Source of the DNA: Cyanophora paradoxa
Lineage: Eukaryota > Glaucocystophyceae > Cyanophorales > Cyanophoraceae
Reading direction: 5' to 3'
Assembly: GCA_004431415.1 (NCBI GenBank)
Contig: QPMI01000468.1
Location: 85,641-149,640 of the forward strand
DNA length: 64,000 nucleotides
The translations under genes were made by a program, and so were the position numbers. The notes under the pieces were generated by a model that worked only from the letters and a program-made list of their open reading frames with translations, ran no database searches and was not told where the DNA came from. Numbering within the stretch: the first letter of the stretch is position 1; each line of letters starts with the position of its first letter. Below, piece by piece: positions 54,256 to 64,000 of this stretch.

Positions 54256-55103
54256 CTAGAGTGCGAGGGAGTCGGAGGGGAAGGCGAGGACGGTGGCGAT
54301 GGCGGCGCTGGTCCACGCCAGGAACACCTGCACCGCGTCCGTCCCGCACAGCCCCAGCTGCCCGGGCCCCGCCCCCTCAGCCCCGGGCGGGCCGGCGGGG
54401 CGGGGCGGGGCGGGGGCGGCGCACGGGGAACTCCTCGGCGGCGCAGAGGAAGGCGCGGTCGTCCATCAGGTTGGGGCCCCCGGCCCGCTCCCCGCACGCC
54501 TCGGCCGCCGCCTCGGGCCCGCCCCCGCCGCCGCCGCCGCGGCGCGGGGCCGGGGCCGGGGCGCCGGGGCGGGGCGCGGGGCCTCTGGGAGGGGTCGCCG
54601 AGGAGGGCGCCCCGGCCTGCCGCTGGAGCTCCGCCACCTCTGGGTGCCGGCTCGCCGCCCCCGCCCCCGCCCCGGCCTCGCCCTCGCCCTCGGCGCTGCC
54701 TCCTGCGCCGGCGCCTGGTCCCAGGCGAACGAGGGGATGCACAGGTGCACGGGGTTGATCGTCTGCGGGCAGTGGAGCCACGGCTCCTGCGCCCCGCCGC
54801 CCCGGCCCCGTCGGGCCCCGCCCGCCCGCCCACCCGGCCCCGGGGGCCCCGCGCCGCGGTCGCGCACCTCGCCCCACGGGTCCCGCTTGCGCATGCGCGA
54901 GTTCTTTATCTGGAGGGCGGTCAGGGCGGGCGCGGGGGGAGGCGGGCGGGGCGGGGCGGGCGGGGCGCGCCTGCTCGCGAAGGGTCTCGACGGCGGCGGA
55001 CCCGCCGTCGCAGATGGGGCGCGAGGCCTGCCGAGGCCCCGGTCGGTCGGTCGGTCGGTCGGTCGGTCGGGCGGGGCGCGCGGCAGGGCGGCTCGCGGCG
55101 GGG

Positions 55104-55134
<31 letters not shown>

Positions 55135-56820
55135 CGGACGTGGCGGTCGCCCTCGGTGGGGATCTGGAGGAAGGGGTCCTCGAGGAGGGCCTCCTCGATG
55201 GTGATGCGCCGCGCGCAGTTGTTCTCCAGCAGCTGCCGCAGGAGGGCCCAGCCGGCCCCGCCGTCCAGCTCCAGCGTCGCCAGCCCCGCCTCCAGCGGCT
55301 CCAGCAGCTCCGGCCGGCTCTTCCGCTTCGCGAGCCACCGCTCCTGCCGCCCCCGTCCCCGCTAAGGGCCGGGAAGGGAGGGGGGATGGATGGGGGAGGG
55401 GTAGACGGACGAGGTCGCCGCCCTGCTGGCGGAGCTCGGAGCGGAACTTGTCCATGGCGTCCGTGCAGCGGAAGGCCTCGAAGGCAGTCTGGAAGACAAC
55501 GATCCCCGCCGCGAACACGTCGAAGGCCGCCGGGTAGTCCGCCCGGATCCGCCACTCCGGCGGGAGGTACTCCCGCGTCCCTGCCCGCCCGCCCGCCGGC
55601 GCGTCGGCGCCGGCTCGTGCGGCTTTAGGAGGAAGGGGCGGGCGGGCGCACCGGGGGCCTCCTTAGGGATCCAGCCGATCTTCTGGTCGATGTCGACCGC
55701 GCAGCCGAAGTCGATGATCTTGATGTAGCCGTCCTTGGCGAAGAGAAGGTTCGCCGGCTTGATGTCTGCGCCGCCCTCGTCGCGCGGAGCGCGGCGGCGG
55801 CTGGCGGGCGGGCGGCGGCGGCGGGGCGGACCGCGGTGGTAGATGCCGTGGCCGTGGATGGCGTGGAGGCCGCGGAGGAGCTGCGCGGGCGTCGGAAAAG
55901 GAAGGAAAAGGAAGGGGGCGGGCGGGGGCGGGCGGGCCTGGCGCAGGAGGGCGCGGATGACGCGCGCGCTGCGCTCGGACTCGCCGGCCTCGGGCGACGT
56001 CTTCCCGAAGAGCTCCATCTCCAGCCCGCCTGCCCCGCCCGCCGTCGGCCCGGCCCGCTGCGGCGCCGCGCGACCAAGGCGGCGGCGCGCGCACCGAGCC
56101 AGTCCTCGCGCTGGAAGATGTGGTCGAGGGTGTACTCCCCCTCGTAGTCCCACACCAGCCAGAACACGCTCTCCGACTTGTGGTAGCCCAGGAAGCGCGC
56201 GACGTACGGGCACCGGCCCTGCGCAGCGTCGGCCGCCGCCCGGCGCGCCGCGCGCGCGCGGGCGGGCGGGCGGGCGGGAACAGGGCACCTCGGCCATGCG
56301 GGCGTTAGCGTAGAGCTCGACCTCGCCCTGCTGGAAGGTCCTCGGCTCGTGGTTCAAGCACTTCACCACCACCTGCCGCCGCGCCGAGCCGTGAGTTCCG
56401 GTCCGGCGCCCGCGCGGCGCGGCGGCCACTCACGTCGCGCCCAGCGTAGGGACCGCGAATCACTTTCGCCCTGTAGACGTTGCCGAAGCCTGCGGAGCAG
56501 CTCAGCGCTGCGTCCCGCGCTCGTCCCAAGCGGCGGCGGAGGGGCAGCACCGCCGGAGCCGAGCGTCTTCTTGCCGCCGAACAGGTCAATGTCCGTCGTG
56601 CTAAATGAGACGACTCCCTCGTCGGTGGGCTCCGCCTGCGAGGTGGCCGTCCCGCGCTGCAGGTCCTGGGCCATGCACGTGGTGACGTCCAGAGCCACCG
56701 CCGCGCCGGCGAGCGACCGCGGGAGGGATCGCGAGAGAGACGAGCTCAGCGCCGCCCCGTAGAATGAGCGGCGCAGGGGCGCCGCCGGCACCGCCCGCTC
56801 TTCCCGCCGTTGGACATCCT
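54256..56820 (-). CDS. STN7/STN8-like chloroplast thylakoid protein kinase
   Basis: Minus-strand kinase. Glycine loop LGSGG-FGNVYRAKV (split by an intron), catalytic Lys in VVVKCLNHEPRTFQQGEVEL, then YVARFLGYHKSESVFWLVWD-YEGEYTL, LLRGLHAIHGHGIYHR-DIKP, KIIDFGCAVDIDQKIGWIPK, YLPPEW, FDVFAAGIVVFQTAFEAFR and LELDGGAGWALLRQLLEN. The blocks WxLWxYEGE-TL, D-G-AxD...YIPKE, and VDLDGGIGWELL are specific to STN7/STN8/Stt7, which phosphorylate light-harvesting complex II or photosystem II proteins. The DFG Gly and HRD are intact. A Pro/Gly-rich tail and a hydrophobic end, VQVFLAWTSAAIATVLAF, precede TAG (ends 54256). The first ATG in frame is at 56674, but RSFYGAALSSSLSRSLPRSL upstream looks like a transit peptide, so a 5' exon is missing; the given start is approximate. 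Confidence 0.83.
55105..55134. repeat. Homopolymer run of 30 G (C30 on the coding strand)
   Basis: In an intron of the minus-strand STN-like kinase, where it reads as a C tract. The length is likely to vary between copies or assemblies. Confidence 0.85.
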
Positions 56821-57267
56821 CTGAACGTCAACGTCACGAGGGCGAAAGCGGAAGCACTGGGCTCGCGCACCAGCGAGCCTCCGGATAGAGTGCCTTGCAC
56901 AACAACAGTGCGGCGCCGCAACCTGGGCCCGCGTGCGTGAGTGCTCCGGCTCCCGACCGGCACGGGCGATCAGACCTTCGCGCCGACGCCCCTCGGGGCG
57001 GGCAATGGCGACACGAACGCGGGGTTGTGTGGAGCGCGATCCATTGCCGACGCGCGATGCGGCGGGCCAAAGGGCGTGAGTTGAAGGGCTGCGGCTGTTG
57101 GCGCTCCGGCTGAAGCTGGCGCTGAAGTTTACGCTGAGTGATTCCGCTGCCGCGCTGGGCTGCAGCGACTCCGCGGGGCGACCAATCGGGAGGGATGAGA
57201 TTCACTGGGGGTACGCAAGCTCGATCGATTCAAACCGAGGCCTAGGGCACTCGGCCGGCAGGGCCTC
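56821..57267. promoter_or_regulatory. Divergent region between STN-like kinase and SNF2 genes
   Basis: Upstream regions of two head-to-head genes. It probably also contains the unplaced first exon of the kinase. No core promoter motif is certain. Confidence 0.35.
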
Positions 57268-60200
57268 ATGGACCTGCCAGGAGCGAAGCGCAGCGCCGGA
57301 GATGCACCCGCGGCCGTGGCCGCCGGCCCTGCGAAGCGCGCCAGGCCGCTACAGGCCGAGCCCCACGTGATTGTGCTGGATCCGGAGGACGAGAGCCCCC
57401 GCGCAAGGCATGCGCCCGATTTCGCTGACCTGCGAACCCCAGCCACTTCGAATGCCGCCACTGCGGCCGACGACGTCGAGGTGCGTCGCCAGGACGCCAG
57501 GCGAATGATCCTTCCAGTCGCCCCGACACGCTCCACGCGGCACAGGTCCTGCAGACGAGGCGAGGGCTCGCTCAGCAGGCCCCACACGCACGAACCCGTG
57601 CGCCCCTCGCGTTCGTTGGCCCGCCAGCGAAACTTCGGCGCTCAGAGCGCGCGTCCTGCCGCAGACTGCCAGGAGTTTCCGCTGCTGCCTCGCGGACACG
57701 CGGGGAACCTGCGGCACTGCTCCTCGTGTCACTGCTTCTGCTGCGACACCCTCGTCTCGCAATGCCGCGACTGGCAGAACCATTGCCACGGTGAGATCGA
57801 ATTGCCTTCGGGTTCGGCGCATGCATTGCCGCCCACCGTGACTCGGCGCGCAGCGAACGACAAGGCAGCGGAGTGGAAGGCCGAGCGCGCGAGGCAGCGG
57901 GCCCTCAGGAACGCTCCTGCCGCCGCGCCGGAAGACCCGCCGGTGCTCCTGGACCGCCGTCCGGCGCAGCCGTACGCGTACGCGGCCCCGCAGCCGCAGC
58001 CGCGGCCGCAGCCGCGGCCGCAGCCGCAGCCGCAGCCGCAGCCGGCCCCGCTCTTCGAGAAGCGGCCGTCGCAGCCGTACTCGATGGTGAACCCGCGCAC
58101 GGCCGCGAGGCGGCGGCCGCGCCGCCCCAGCCTCCCGCGGCTCCAGCCACCCCGGCTCCCGTGCCGCCGCCGGCCAGCGCCAGGGGCGCCGCCTGGGGCC
58201 AGCACCCGCCGGCTCCCGCCCCCGCCCCGCCGGCCGGAGGCGCCGGTCGCCCCGCCGTCGTCCCGACCGGCTTCTCCGCTTCGTCCAGCAGTCGCCCGAT
58301 ACCCCCTGCCGCTGCGGCGAAGCCCGCCCCTGGCGCCGGCTTCATGTCCGGCCGCCCGTCAGCCCCGGCCGCCGCCGCCTCCGCGAATGCGGCGCCACCG
58401 CCCGCCGGCGCTGCCTCCGCCGGAGAACTCGACCTGGCGCACATGCGCGCACGGGTGGAGGCGGCGCGCGCCAGGCTTCACGCTCAGGTGGAGGAGGCGG
58501 CGCGCGCCAGGCTCCACGCACAGGAGGAGGCGTTCCTCGCCCGGGCCCGCGAGCTCGGTCTGCAGCGGGCGAAGAAGGCGGCCGCAATGCTCGTCGCTGC
58601 TCGCCGCGGAAGGCCCGGCCCTTCCGCCTCGTCCTCCTCCTCCTCCGCCGCCCCTGCGGCCTCGGCCGCCGCGCGGCCCCCGGAGTACCAAGAGGACCGC
58701 AACCCTGCCAAGTACGCGGGGTACATCGACTTCTCCGTCGATGTGCGTCCTCTCGTTTTCCCCTACCCCTTTCCGCTCTTCACCTGACCCCGCGCAGCTC
58801 TGCACCATAGCGACTGCGAAGGAGGCGATGAAGAGCATGCCCCCGAACGTTCGCCTCGGCGCCGCGCTCGAGCTCCTGGAGTCGAGGATCGAGGCGACGT
58901 ACCCGAAGTCGAAGTGGAAGCAGCGGGCCAAGGCGCTGGAACACCTCCACGCCCTCGAGGAAGCGACGGAGGTCCGCTCGCCCCCCGAAGCCAGCCGTAC
59001 CCCGTCCTCGTTTCGAATCGCGTACCCCGGCAGCCGCTCCGAATGTACGAGCGGACGTGCCTCACGACTCGCTGCTGCTTCTCGGTCAATGGGAGGATCC
59101 TGCACATCAAAGTACTCGACTTCGATCCTCCCCGGTCTTCGAGCGTGACACCCGCACGCAGGCGCACGTCTATTTCACGGAGCAAATCGGCGGCAAGCGG
59201 TCTTTCGAGCTCGCTTTCGCCCTTCGGTCGCTCGTCCCCTGCATCCCCGCCTCTCCCGCAGGTGCTCCGCTTCTTGTTCAGTGTTCTGCGCTCCATCCTG
59301 ACGCATCGGCGGCAGCCGTCGGGCCCTTCTCGCAGCCGCCAGCCCTGCCGCTCCTCGCCGACCTGCGGCCCCCCGCCCAGAAGCTCTGCTCCGTGTACCC
59401 CTCCCGTGAGCCGGCCTGCCTTCACCCCCCCGCTTCCGCGCTTACCCCGCGCCAGTTGCCGTCCGTGCTCAGGCGCTCGCCGCCGATCACGAACTTCCGC
59501 TGTTCCACATCGACGCCCTGTGCGCTATGCGAGGGGGTACGGTCGTCCTCACTGACTGGGGTACAGGCTGCAATCGGCAGTCTCGGACCTTCGCGGACGC
59601 GAGGAGGCGGACCCCCCCGGCCTTGCCGTCCGGCTGCAGGGCTACCAGCGCCAGGTGCGCCGTACCCCGATTGGTTCCTGTATGTCCGCATGGACCCTGT
59701 ACCCCCGCAGGCCCTGGCGTTTATGCTGGACCGCGAAAGGGCGCCGGCGTCCCTTGCGGAGGAGTGGTGCCTCCGGACCACGGTACCCCCCGCGGCTCGC
59801 CTCGCGTACCCTTCTCTGAGTCGCGCACCCCACCCTGCACGCAGCTCGCGGACGGGCAACGGCTCTTCGTAGACACGTTCAGCGGCCGCTTCGAGCTGGA
59901 GCAGAATGTGCTTACCCCCCGCCGCCCCTGTCTCGGCGAGCCGCTGAGTTCGGGTCCACGCAGGGCGCCTCTGCCTTTCCCCAGACGCGGGGCGGCATCC
60001 TCGCCGAGGAAATGGGGCTCGGCAAGGCGCGTACCTCCCTACCCTCCCTCCTCCCCCCCTCCCCCCCTCCTCTGCCCCCGCGCCCCCTCCGACTCGCCCG
60101 GCAGACCGTCGAGCTGATCGCCCTCCTGCTGGCCACGCTGCCCTCGCCCCGGCCGGCCGCGCCCGTGCCCTCCGCCGCCCCGACGCGCCAGCAGAGGGCC

Positions 60201-63200
60201 CCCTCGCACGGGACCCTCGTCGTCTGCCCTGCCTCCCTGCTGGGCCAGTGGCGCCGCGAGCTGCGCGGGAAGGTCCGCCCGGAGTCGAGCCTGCGCGTCT
60301 ACGAGTACCACACCGGCCGCACCAAGGACCCCGTGCACCTCCTGGGGTACGACGTCGTCCTCACCACGTGAGCCCCGCGCCCCGCACCCCCTCTTTCCCT
60401 CGCCCTGACGCCCGCCCGCCTGCCCCGTGCAGGTACTCGATCCTGAACCGCAAGGAGGAAGGCCCCGACTCGCCCCTGCACCGCATCCGCTGTGCGCCGC
60501 CCTCCTCTCCTCGTACCCCCCGTAACCGACGCGCTCCGCCCCAAGGGCACCGCATCATCCTCGACGAAGGTCCGAGCTCCCGCCCGAGCTCCCGAGCTCC
60601 CCCGCTCGCTCGAATCCCGAGGGGCCGTTGCCTGCAGCGCACTACATCAAGAACGCCTGCGCGACTTCCAAGGCGGTCGAGGGCCTCGCCGCCCCGTACA
60701 AGGCGCCCCCCTTTCTTGTCCTCTCTCTCGCCCCTCGCCTCCCCTGACGGAACGCCGCCGACAGTGGGCCGTCACGGGCACGCCCATCCAGGTGCCCTGT
60801 ACCCCGGCTCCCTCTCCGCCCCCTCGAGCCGAACCGCGCCCCCGCAGACCAAGATCGAAGACCTTCGTGCCATCCTCTCGTTCCTCAACGTGCGACCGGC
60901 GCTGCCCGGCCCCCGCCGGCCCCCCGCCACGCTGCCGGACCGACGGTCCGTCCCCCACGCAGATCGCGCCCTTCGATAGCCCCGCCTTCTTCAAGGAGCA
61001 GATCCAGCACCCGTACGACAACGTCCGCGGCAGGGCGCGCCCCGTCGCTCCCCGCGATCCTCGCGTCCCGCCTGACGCCCCGCCGCGCAGGCCGCCGGCC
61101 GTCTCTGGATGGGCGACGCCCCCCGCTCTGAGGCCGTCGCCTACCTTCGGACCCTCTTCTCGCAGTGCCTCATGCGGCACGTCAAGACCCAGGCGGTCCG
61201 AACCCCGATCCCGCCTCGCCCCTCGGCTGAGGCGCTGATCCCCCCCCAGTACCCCGACGGCCGCCCGCTGCTCGCCCTGCCGGCGCGCACCGACCGGACG
61301 GTCCGCCCCTCGCCCCCATCTCGAGCTCGCCCCCATCGCGAGCTCGCCTACATCTCGAGCGCGCAGGTCTACCTCGACTTCGCGCCGCACGAGCGCGTCC
61401 TCTACGACCACCTCTACGCCCTGCTCAAGGTGCCCGGGCCGCCCGGGCCGCCCTCCGCCCTGCCCCCGCCCCGGCCCGCCCGCCCTCAGCGCCGGCCCGC
61501 AGCCGCTCTTCGCGCGCATCGCGGCGGACGACGCCGTGCTGCGCCGCAACTACATCGCCTTCGCCGCCCTCCTCCGCCCCCTCCGCGCCCTCTGCTCCGT
61601 GCGCTGCGCGCCCCCCGGGGGCTCCCCCTGCTTGTAGCTTGGAGCCCACGTACCCCGGCAGGACTCCGCCCTCCTGGGCCTCGAGTCGTTCCTGGCGGGC
61701 GCCCACGCGGGCAAGGGCCGCTTCCTGGACGAGGACTCGGGGTACGGCATTCTCCTCTGGGGTGCGCATCCCGTTCGACGGTGTACCCCCGCAGAGCCGC
61801 GCAGGCCGTCCCCTTCGAGGAGATCCTCTCCTGGCTCGCCTCCAAGCTCGGTGCGCCGCGCCCCCGTTTCGAACGCGTACCCCGCTCACGGGGGTACAGG
61901 CGGCGACGTGGCGAGGGTGGAGGCGCTCGCGGAGGGCCTTCGGAGCGGCGCCGAGACCTGCGCCGTGCGCCGCTGTACCCCTCCCCTTGAAATTTGCCGA
62001 TGCGCGCACCAGGTCTGCCTGGACGCCGTCACCTCGCCGACCTTCACATCCTGCGGGTGCGCACTCCCGTCTCCGGCCGGAGAAGCGAGTCACGCAGAGC
62101 GGCAGGCACGTCTTCTGCGCGGGGTGCCTGTCGGACCACATCGAGGCGGCCGAGGAGGAGCCCGCGTGCCCCACCTGCCGCGCCCCGTGCGCCCTCACCC
62201 GCCCTCGTCCGCGCCCTCCGGCCCGGCCCGCCTCACCCGCAGCGCAGGCTGAAGAAGAAGGAGACGAAAACCGTCTCCGCAGAGTCGCTGCAGCCGCGCG
62301 GCGCCGGCGAGGCGAGCGCTCTGCCCGACCGCGCGCGCGCCCGGTCTCATGCGAGGGGCCTGAGGCGCGCCGGCAGGAAGCGGCGCAGGGGGCCGCCGGG
62401 CAGCAGATCCCGGAGGCCGTCCGCCGTGCGCCCCCCTCCCTCCCTCTCGCTTCAAATCCCCCGCGCGCCCACGCCCGTCCCGCCCGCCCGCCGCAGAGGC
62501 CCACGCCGTCTGCGCCGCGGAGGGCGCGGTCTCCACCAAGGCGGGCGGACGCCCTCCTCGACGCCGGAGAGCCGCGCGCGCGCCTTCTAATCTTAGCTGC
62601 GGCAGGTGGCGGCGCTGATGGCGGCGCTGGAGGAGATGCGACGGCGCGACGCGACCTCCAAGGCCGTCGTCTTCACGCAGGCCCGCGCGCGCCCCTCCTC
62701 CGCCCCCGCCCTGAGAGGCTGAGGCGCCGCCGGCAGTTCAACGCGACGCTCGAGCGCGTCGTGGGGGCGCTGGGGCGCGGCGGGTTCGGCCACGTTCGCA
62801 TCGACGGCGCCATGGCCGCCGGCCGCGTGCGTCCGCCCCTCTCCCCTCCGCTCCTAGAGGCTAGAGGAGGCGGCTGGAGGGGTCACGGCTAGGCTAGAGG
62901 CTAGACGGGGCGGCTGGAGGGGGCACCGCCCGCTTCGGCGGGCACGCCTAGTGCCTCCACTGCGCTTTCACCTTGAAAACTCGTCCGGCCGCCGGCCGCG
63001 TCCGCCCCCTCCCCTCCCTTCCTCTCCTCCCCCCCACCCCCCCCCCCCCCCCCCCGCCCCCTTCTGACGCGCCCCGCAGCGCGCCCGCGAGCTCGAGAAG
63101 TTCGGTTCGCGTGCCGTGGCCTTTCACCCGCCCTATTTCATCTCTGACGAACGACGAACGCGTGCAGAGACGGACCCTTCGAAGACTGTCTTCGGTGAGG

Positions 63201-63839
63201 GCGGCTCTGTCTCGGCTCCGCCTGCCCGCCCCGCGACCCGCCCCCGCCCCCGCCCCCGCCCGCAGTCCTCTCGATCCGCTCGGGCGCCGTCGGGCTGACC
63301 CTCACTCGGGCCGACCACTGCTTCGTCCTCGAACCCTGCATGAACGGTAGGGGCCTCGGGGGTACCGGTTCCTCTGTCTCTTCGAACTCGAGGCCTCGCA
63401 GCCGGGACGGAGCTGCAGGCGGTCAACCGAATCCACCGCCTGGGCCAGACGCGCCCCGTCAGCATCACGTGCTTCGCCATGCGGGCGCGCCCTGTACCCC
63501 CTGGCCATCCCCCCGTACCCCCGCTCAACCCCCTTCAGAACACGGTGGAGGCTCGGATCCTGGAGGCCCGGGGGGCGGCTTCCCACGAGCAGCATCCATA
63601 CCCCCTCCGTGCGCATTTGTAATAGAAGTGACTCCCTCAGCCTTTTTGATGCGGCGGCGCCGGCAGCCGGGTCGAGCCGGGCGGCGCGGGTGGTGCGTCC
63701 TCCTTCTGAGCCTGCCTCTGCTCTTCTGACCGCGGCCTGCCCCCTCCCTTTTCTTCAGGCTGCCGAGGGCCAGGCGGGGAGCCTGCGGGAGGACCGCCCG
63801 GCGGCCCGCGTCGACGTGTGGCGCCGCATCTTCTCGTGA
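57268..63839 (+). CDS. SNF2-family ATPase with inserted RING finger (Rad5/HLTF-like)
   Basis: ATG at 57268 opens MDLPGAKRSAGDAPAAVAAG. The N-terminal third has a Cys/His-rich motif, LRHCSSCHCFCCDTLVSQC then WQNHCH, and a long Pro/Ala region with a PQP repeat. The ATPase has ILAEEMGLGK-TVELIALLLA (motif I), LVVCPASLLGQWRREL (Ia), ILDE-AHYIKNACATSKAV (II, DEAH-type), WAVTGTPIQ (III) and FSQCLMRHVKT. A RING finger between the lobes reads CAVC-LDAV...CG-HVFCAGCLSDHIEAA, CPTC. The second lobe has KAVVFTQ-FNATLERVVGAL, VRIDGAMAAGR, SGAVGLTLTRADHCFVLEP and VNRIHRLGQTRPVSITCFAM; end VDVWRRIFS, TGA 63837-63839. SNF2 with RING between motifs III and IV is the layout of Rad5/HLTF/SHPRH, ubiquitin ligases in replication-damage tolerance. 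No HIRAN domain was recognised. Introns mostly GTGCG or GTACCCC...CAG. Confidence 0.9.
57988..58043 (+). repeat. CCGCAG/CCGCGG repeat encoding Pro-Gln/Pro-Arg
   Basis: In-frame hexamer run in the SNF2 gene encoding alternating PQ and PR pairs, lying in the disordered region before the ATPase. Confidence 0.8.
62909..62984. mobile_element. Second, truncated and inverted copy of the introner/MITE element
   Basis: The segment reads GGCGGCTGGAGGGGGCACCG...GCGGGCACGCCTAGTGC...CCACTGCGCTTTCACCTTGA...ACTCGT. It aligns with the reverse complement of 2975-3077 through the whole interior and one terminal arm, with scattered substitutions. The other arm is missing, replaced by a tandem duplication of AGGCTAGA-GG-GGCGGCTGGAGGGG. 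It lies in the intron 62827-63079 of the SNF2 gene. Confidence 0.75.
62985..63012. repeat. Duplicate of the exon end and 5' splice region flanking the introner copy
   Basis: GGCCGCCGGCCGCGTCCGCC at about 62987 repeats the exon end and donor region at 62814-62838 (GGCCGCCGGCCGCGTGCGTC), and both continue as CTCCCCTCC. The two copies bracket the introner remnant. Confidence 0.65.
63037..63055. repeat. Homopolymer run of 19 C near a 3' splice site
   Basis: C19 upstream of CTTCTGACGCGCCCCGCAG at the end of the introner-bearing SNF2 intron; serves as its polypyrimidine tract, with a CTGAC branch-point-like motif. Confidence 0.8.
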
Positions 63840-63890
63840 GGCGCAGCGGGAGCGGCCCCCGCCCCGGCAGCCCCCCTGCCCTCCGACACT

Positions 63891-63971
63891 TGTGAACGAT
63901 GAGAAATTCAACCGAAATTTGCGAACGATGAGAAATTCAACCGACATTTGTGAATGATGAGAACTTCAACG
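63891..63971. repeat. Three tandem copies of a 29-bp unit after the SNF2 gene
   Basis: TGTGAACGATGAGAAATTCA and its variants start at 63891, 63920 and 63949, with the third copy carrying AATGATGAGAACTTCAAC. AT-rich, no coding significance; probably downstream of the SNF2 transcript end. Confidence 0.85.
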
Positions 63972-64000
63972 CGCTCCGCTGATCATGAGCCAGACTCTCA

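Noticed and set aside
56840-56880. ASAFA-like plastid-targeting motif (SASAFA) upstream of the STN kinase
   Set aside because: It is in a different frame from the kinase, with no signal peptide before it and no supported splice join.
63100-63170. Third introner copy (CTTTCACC...ATTTCATCTC)
   Set aside because: Only short patches match the arm; no second arm or interior similarity.

Overview
The window is nuclear DNA from a GC-rich unicellular alga. Reading frames are broken every 100-300 bases by short introns, most of them starting GTGCG and ending CGCAG, often with a CTGAC branch-point-like motif 10-20 bases before the acceptor. No bacterial operon, Shine-Dalgarno site, tRNA or rRNA was seen. 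Gene content points to a flagellated photosynthetic protist: two ciliary genes (CPLANE1-like, TMEM138-like), a thylakoid STN7/STN8-type kinase, a plant IRE-type AGC kinase, a plant-type GRAB golgin, a mitochondrial ATP synthase subunit and a haloperoxidase-fold enzyme. The lineage (haptophyte, pelagophyte, prasinophyte or other) cannot be fixed from this sequence. All family names come from recognising motifs by eye; no search was run, and gene ends marked uncertain are estimates.

Layout: 150-910 (+) 3' end of a TPR-like gene; 2361-13439 (+) CPLANE1/JBTS17-like gene, with a 103-bp inverted-repeat element in one intron; 13440-16037 repeat-bearing spacer; 16038-17209 (-) Rad60/Esc2/NFATC2IP-like SUMO-domain protein; 17588-18312 (+) TMEM138-like; 18849-~20815 (-) multi-CBS protein; 21582-23678 (+) parallel beta-helix protein with a C2H2-like finger; ~24506-32381 (+) IRE/Greatwall/Rim15-type kinase; 33075-35445 (+) METTL25-like; 35706-36042 (+) small unknown gene; 36538-37923 (-) mitochondrial ATP synthase OSCP; 38128-41905 (+) GRAB-domain golgin; 42143-43475 (-) WTAP/FIP37-like m6A-writer subunit; ~43725-44856 (+) NTPCR/THEP1 NTPase; 45461-47642 (+) vanadium haloperoxidase/PAP2-like secreted protein; 47939-48658 and 48975-49757 (-) uncharacterised frames; 49770-54255 an AT-richer island of hairpin elements; 54256-~56820 (-) STN7/STN8-like kinase; 57268-63839 (+) Rad5/HLTF-type SNF2-RING protein; a 29-bp tandem repeat at the right edge.

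The genes do not form one pathway, but two Joubert-syndrome-class ciliary genes lie within 16 kb of each other, and several pairs are divergent with short shared spacers (OSCP/golgin, WTAP/NTPCR, STN kinase/SNF2). The most novel material is repetitive: (i) a short inverted-repeat element present in introns of two unrelated genes, one copy flanked by a duplication of the exon end and 5' splice site, which looks like recent intron gain by an introner; and (ii) several hairpin-element families at 50.3-53.3 kb that share one design (related ends plus doubled and inverted AAATT-centred cores) but differ in core sequence.
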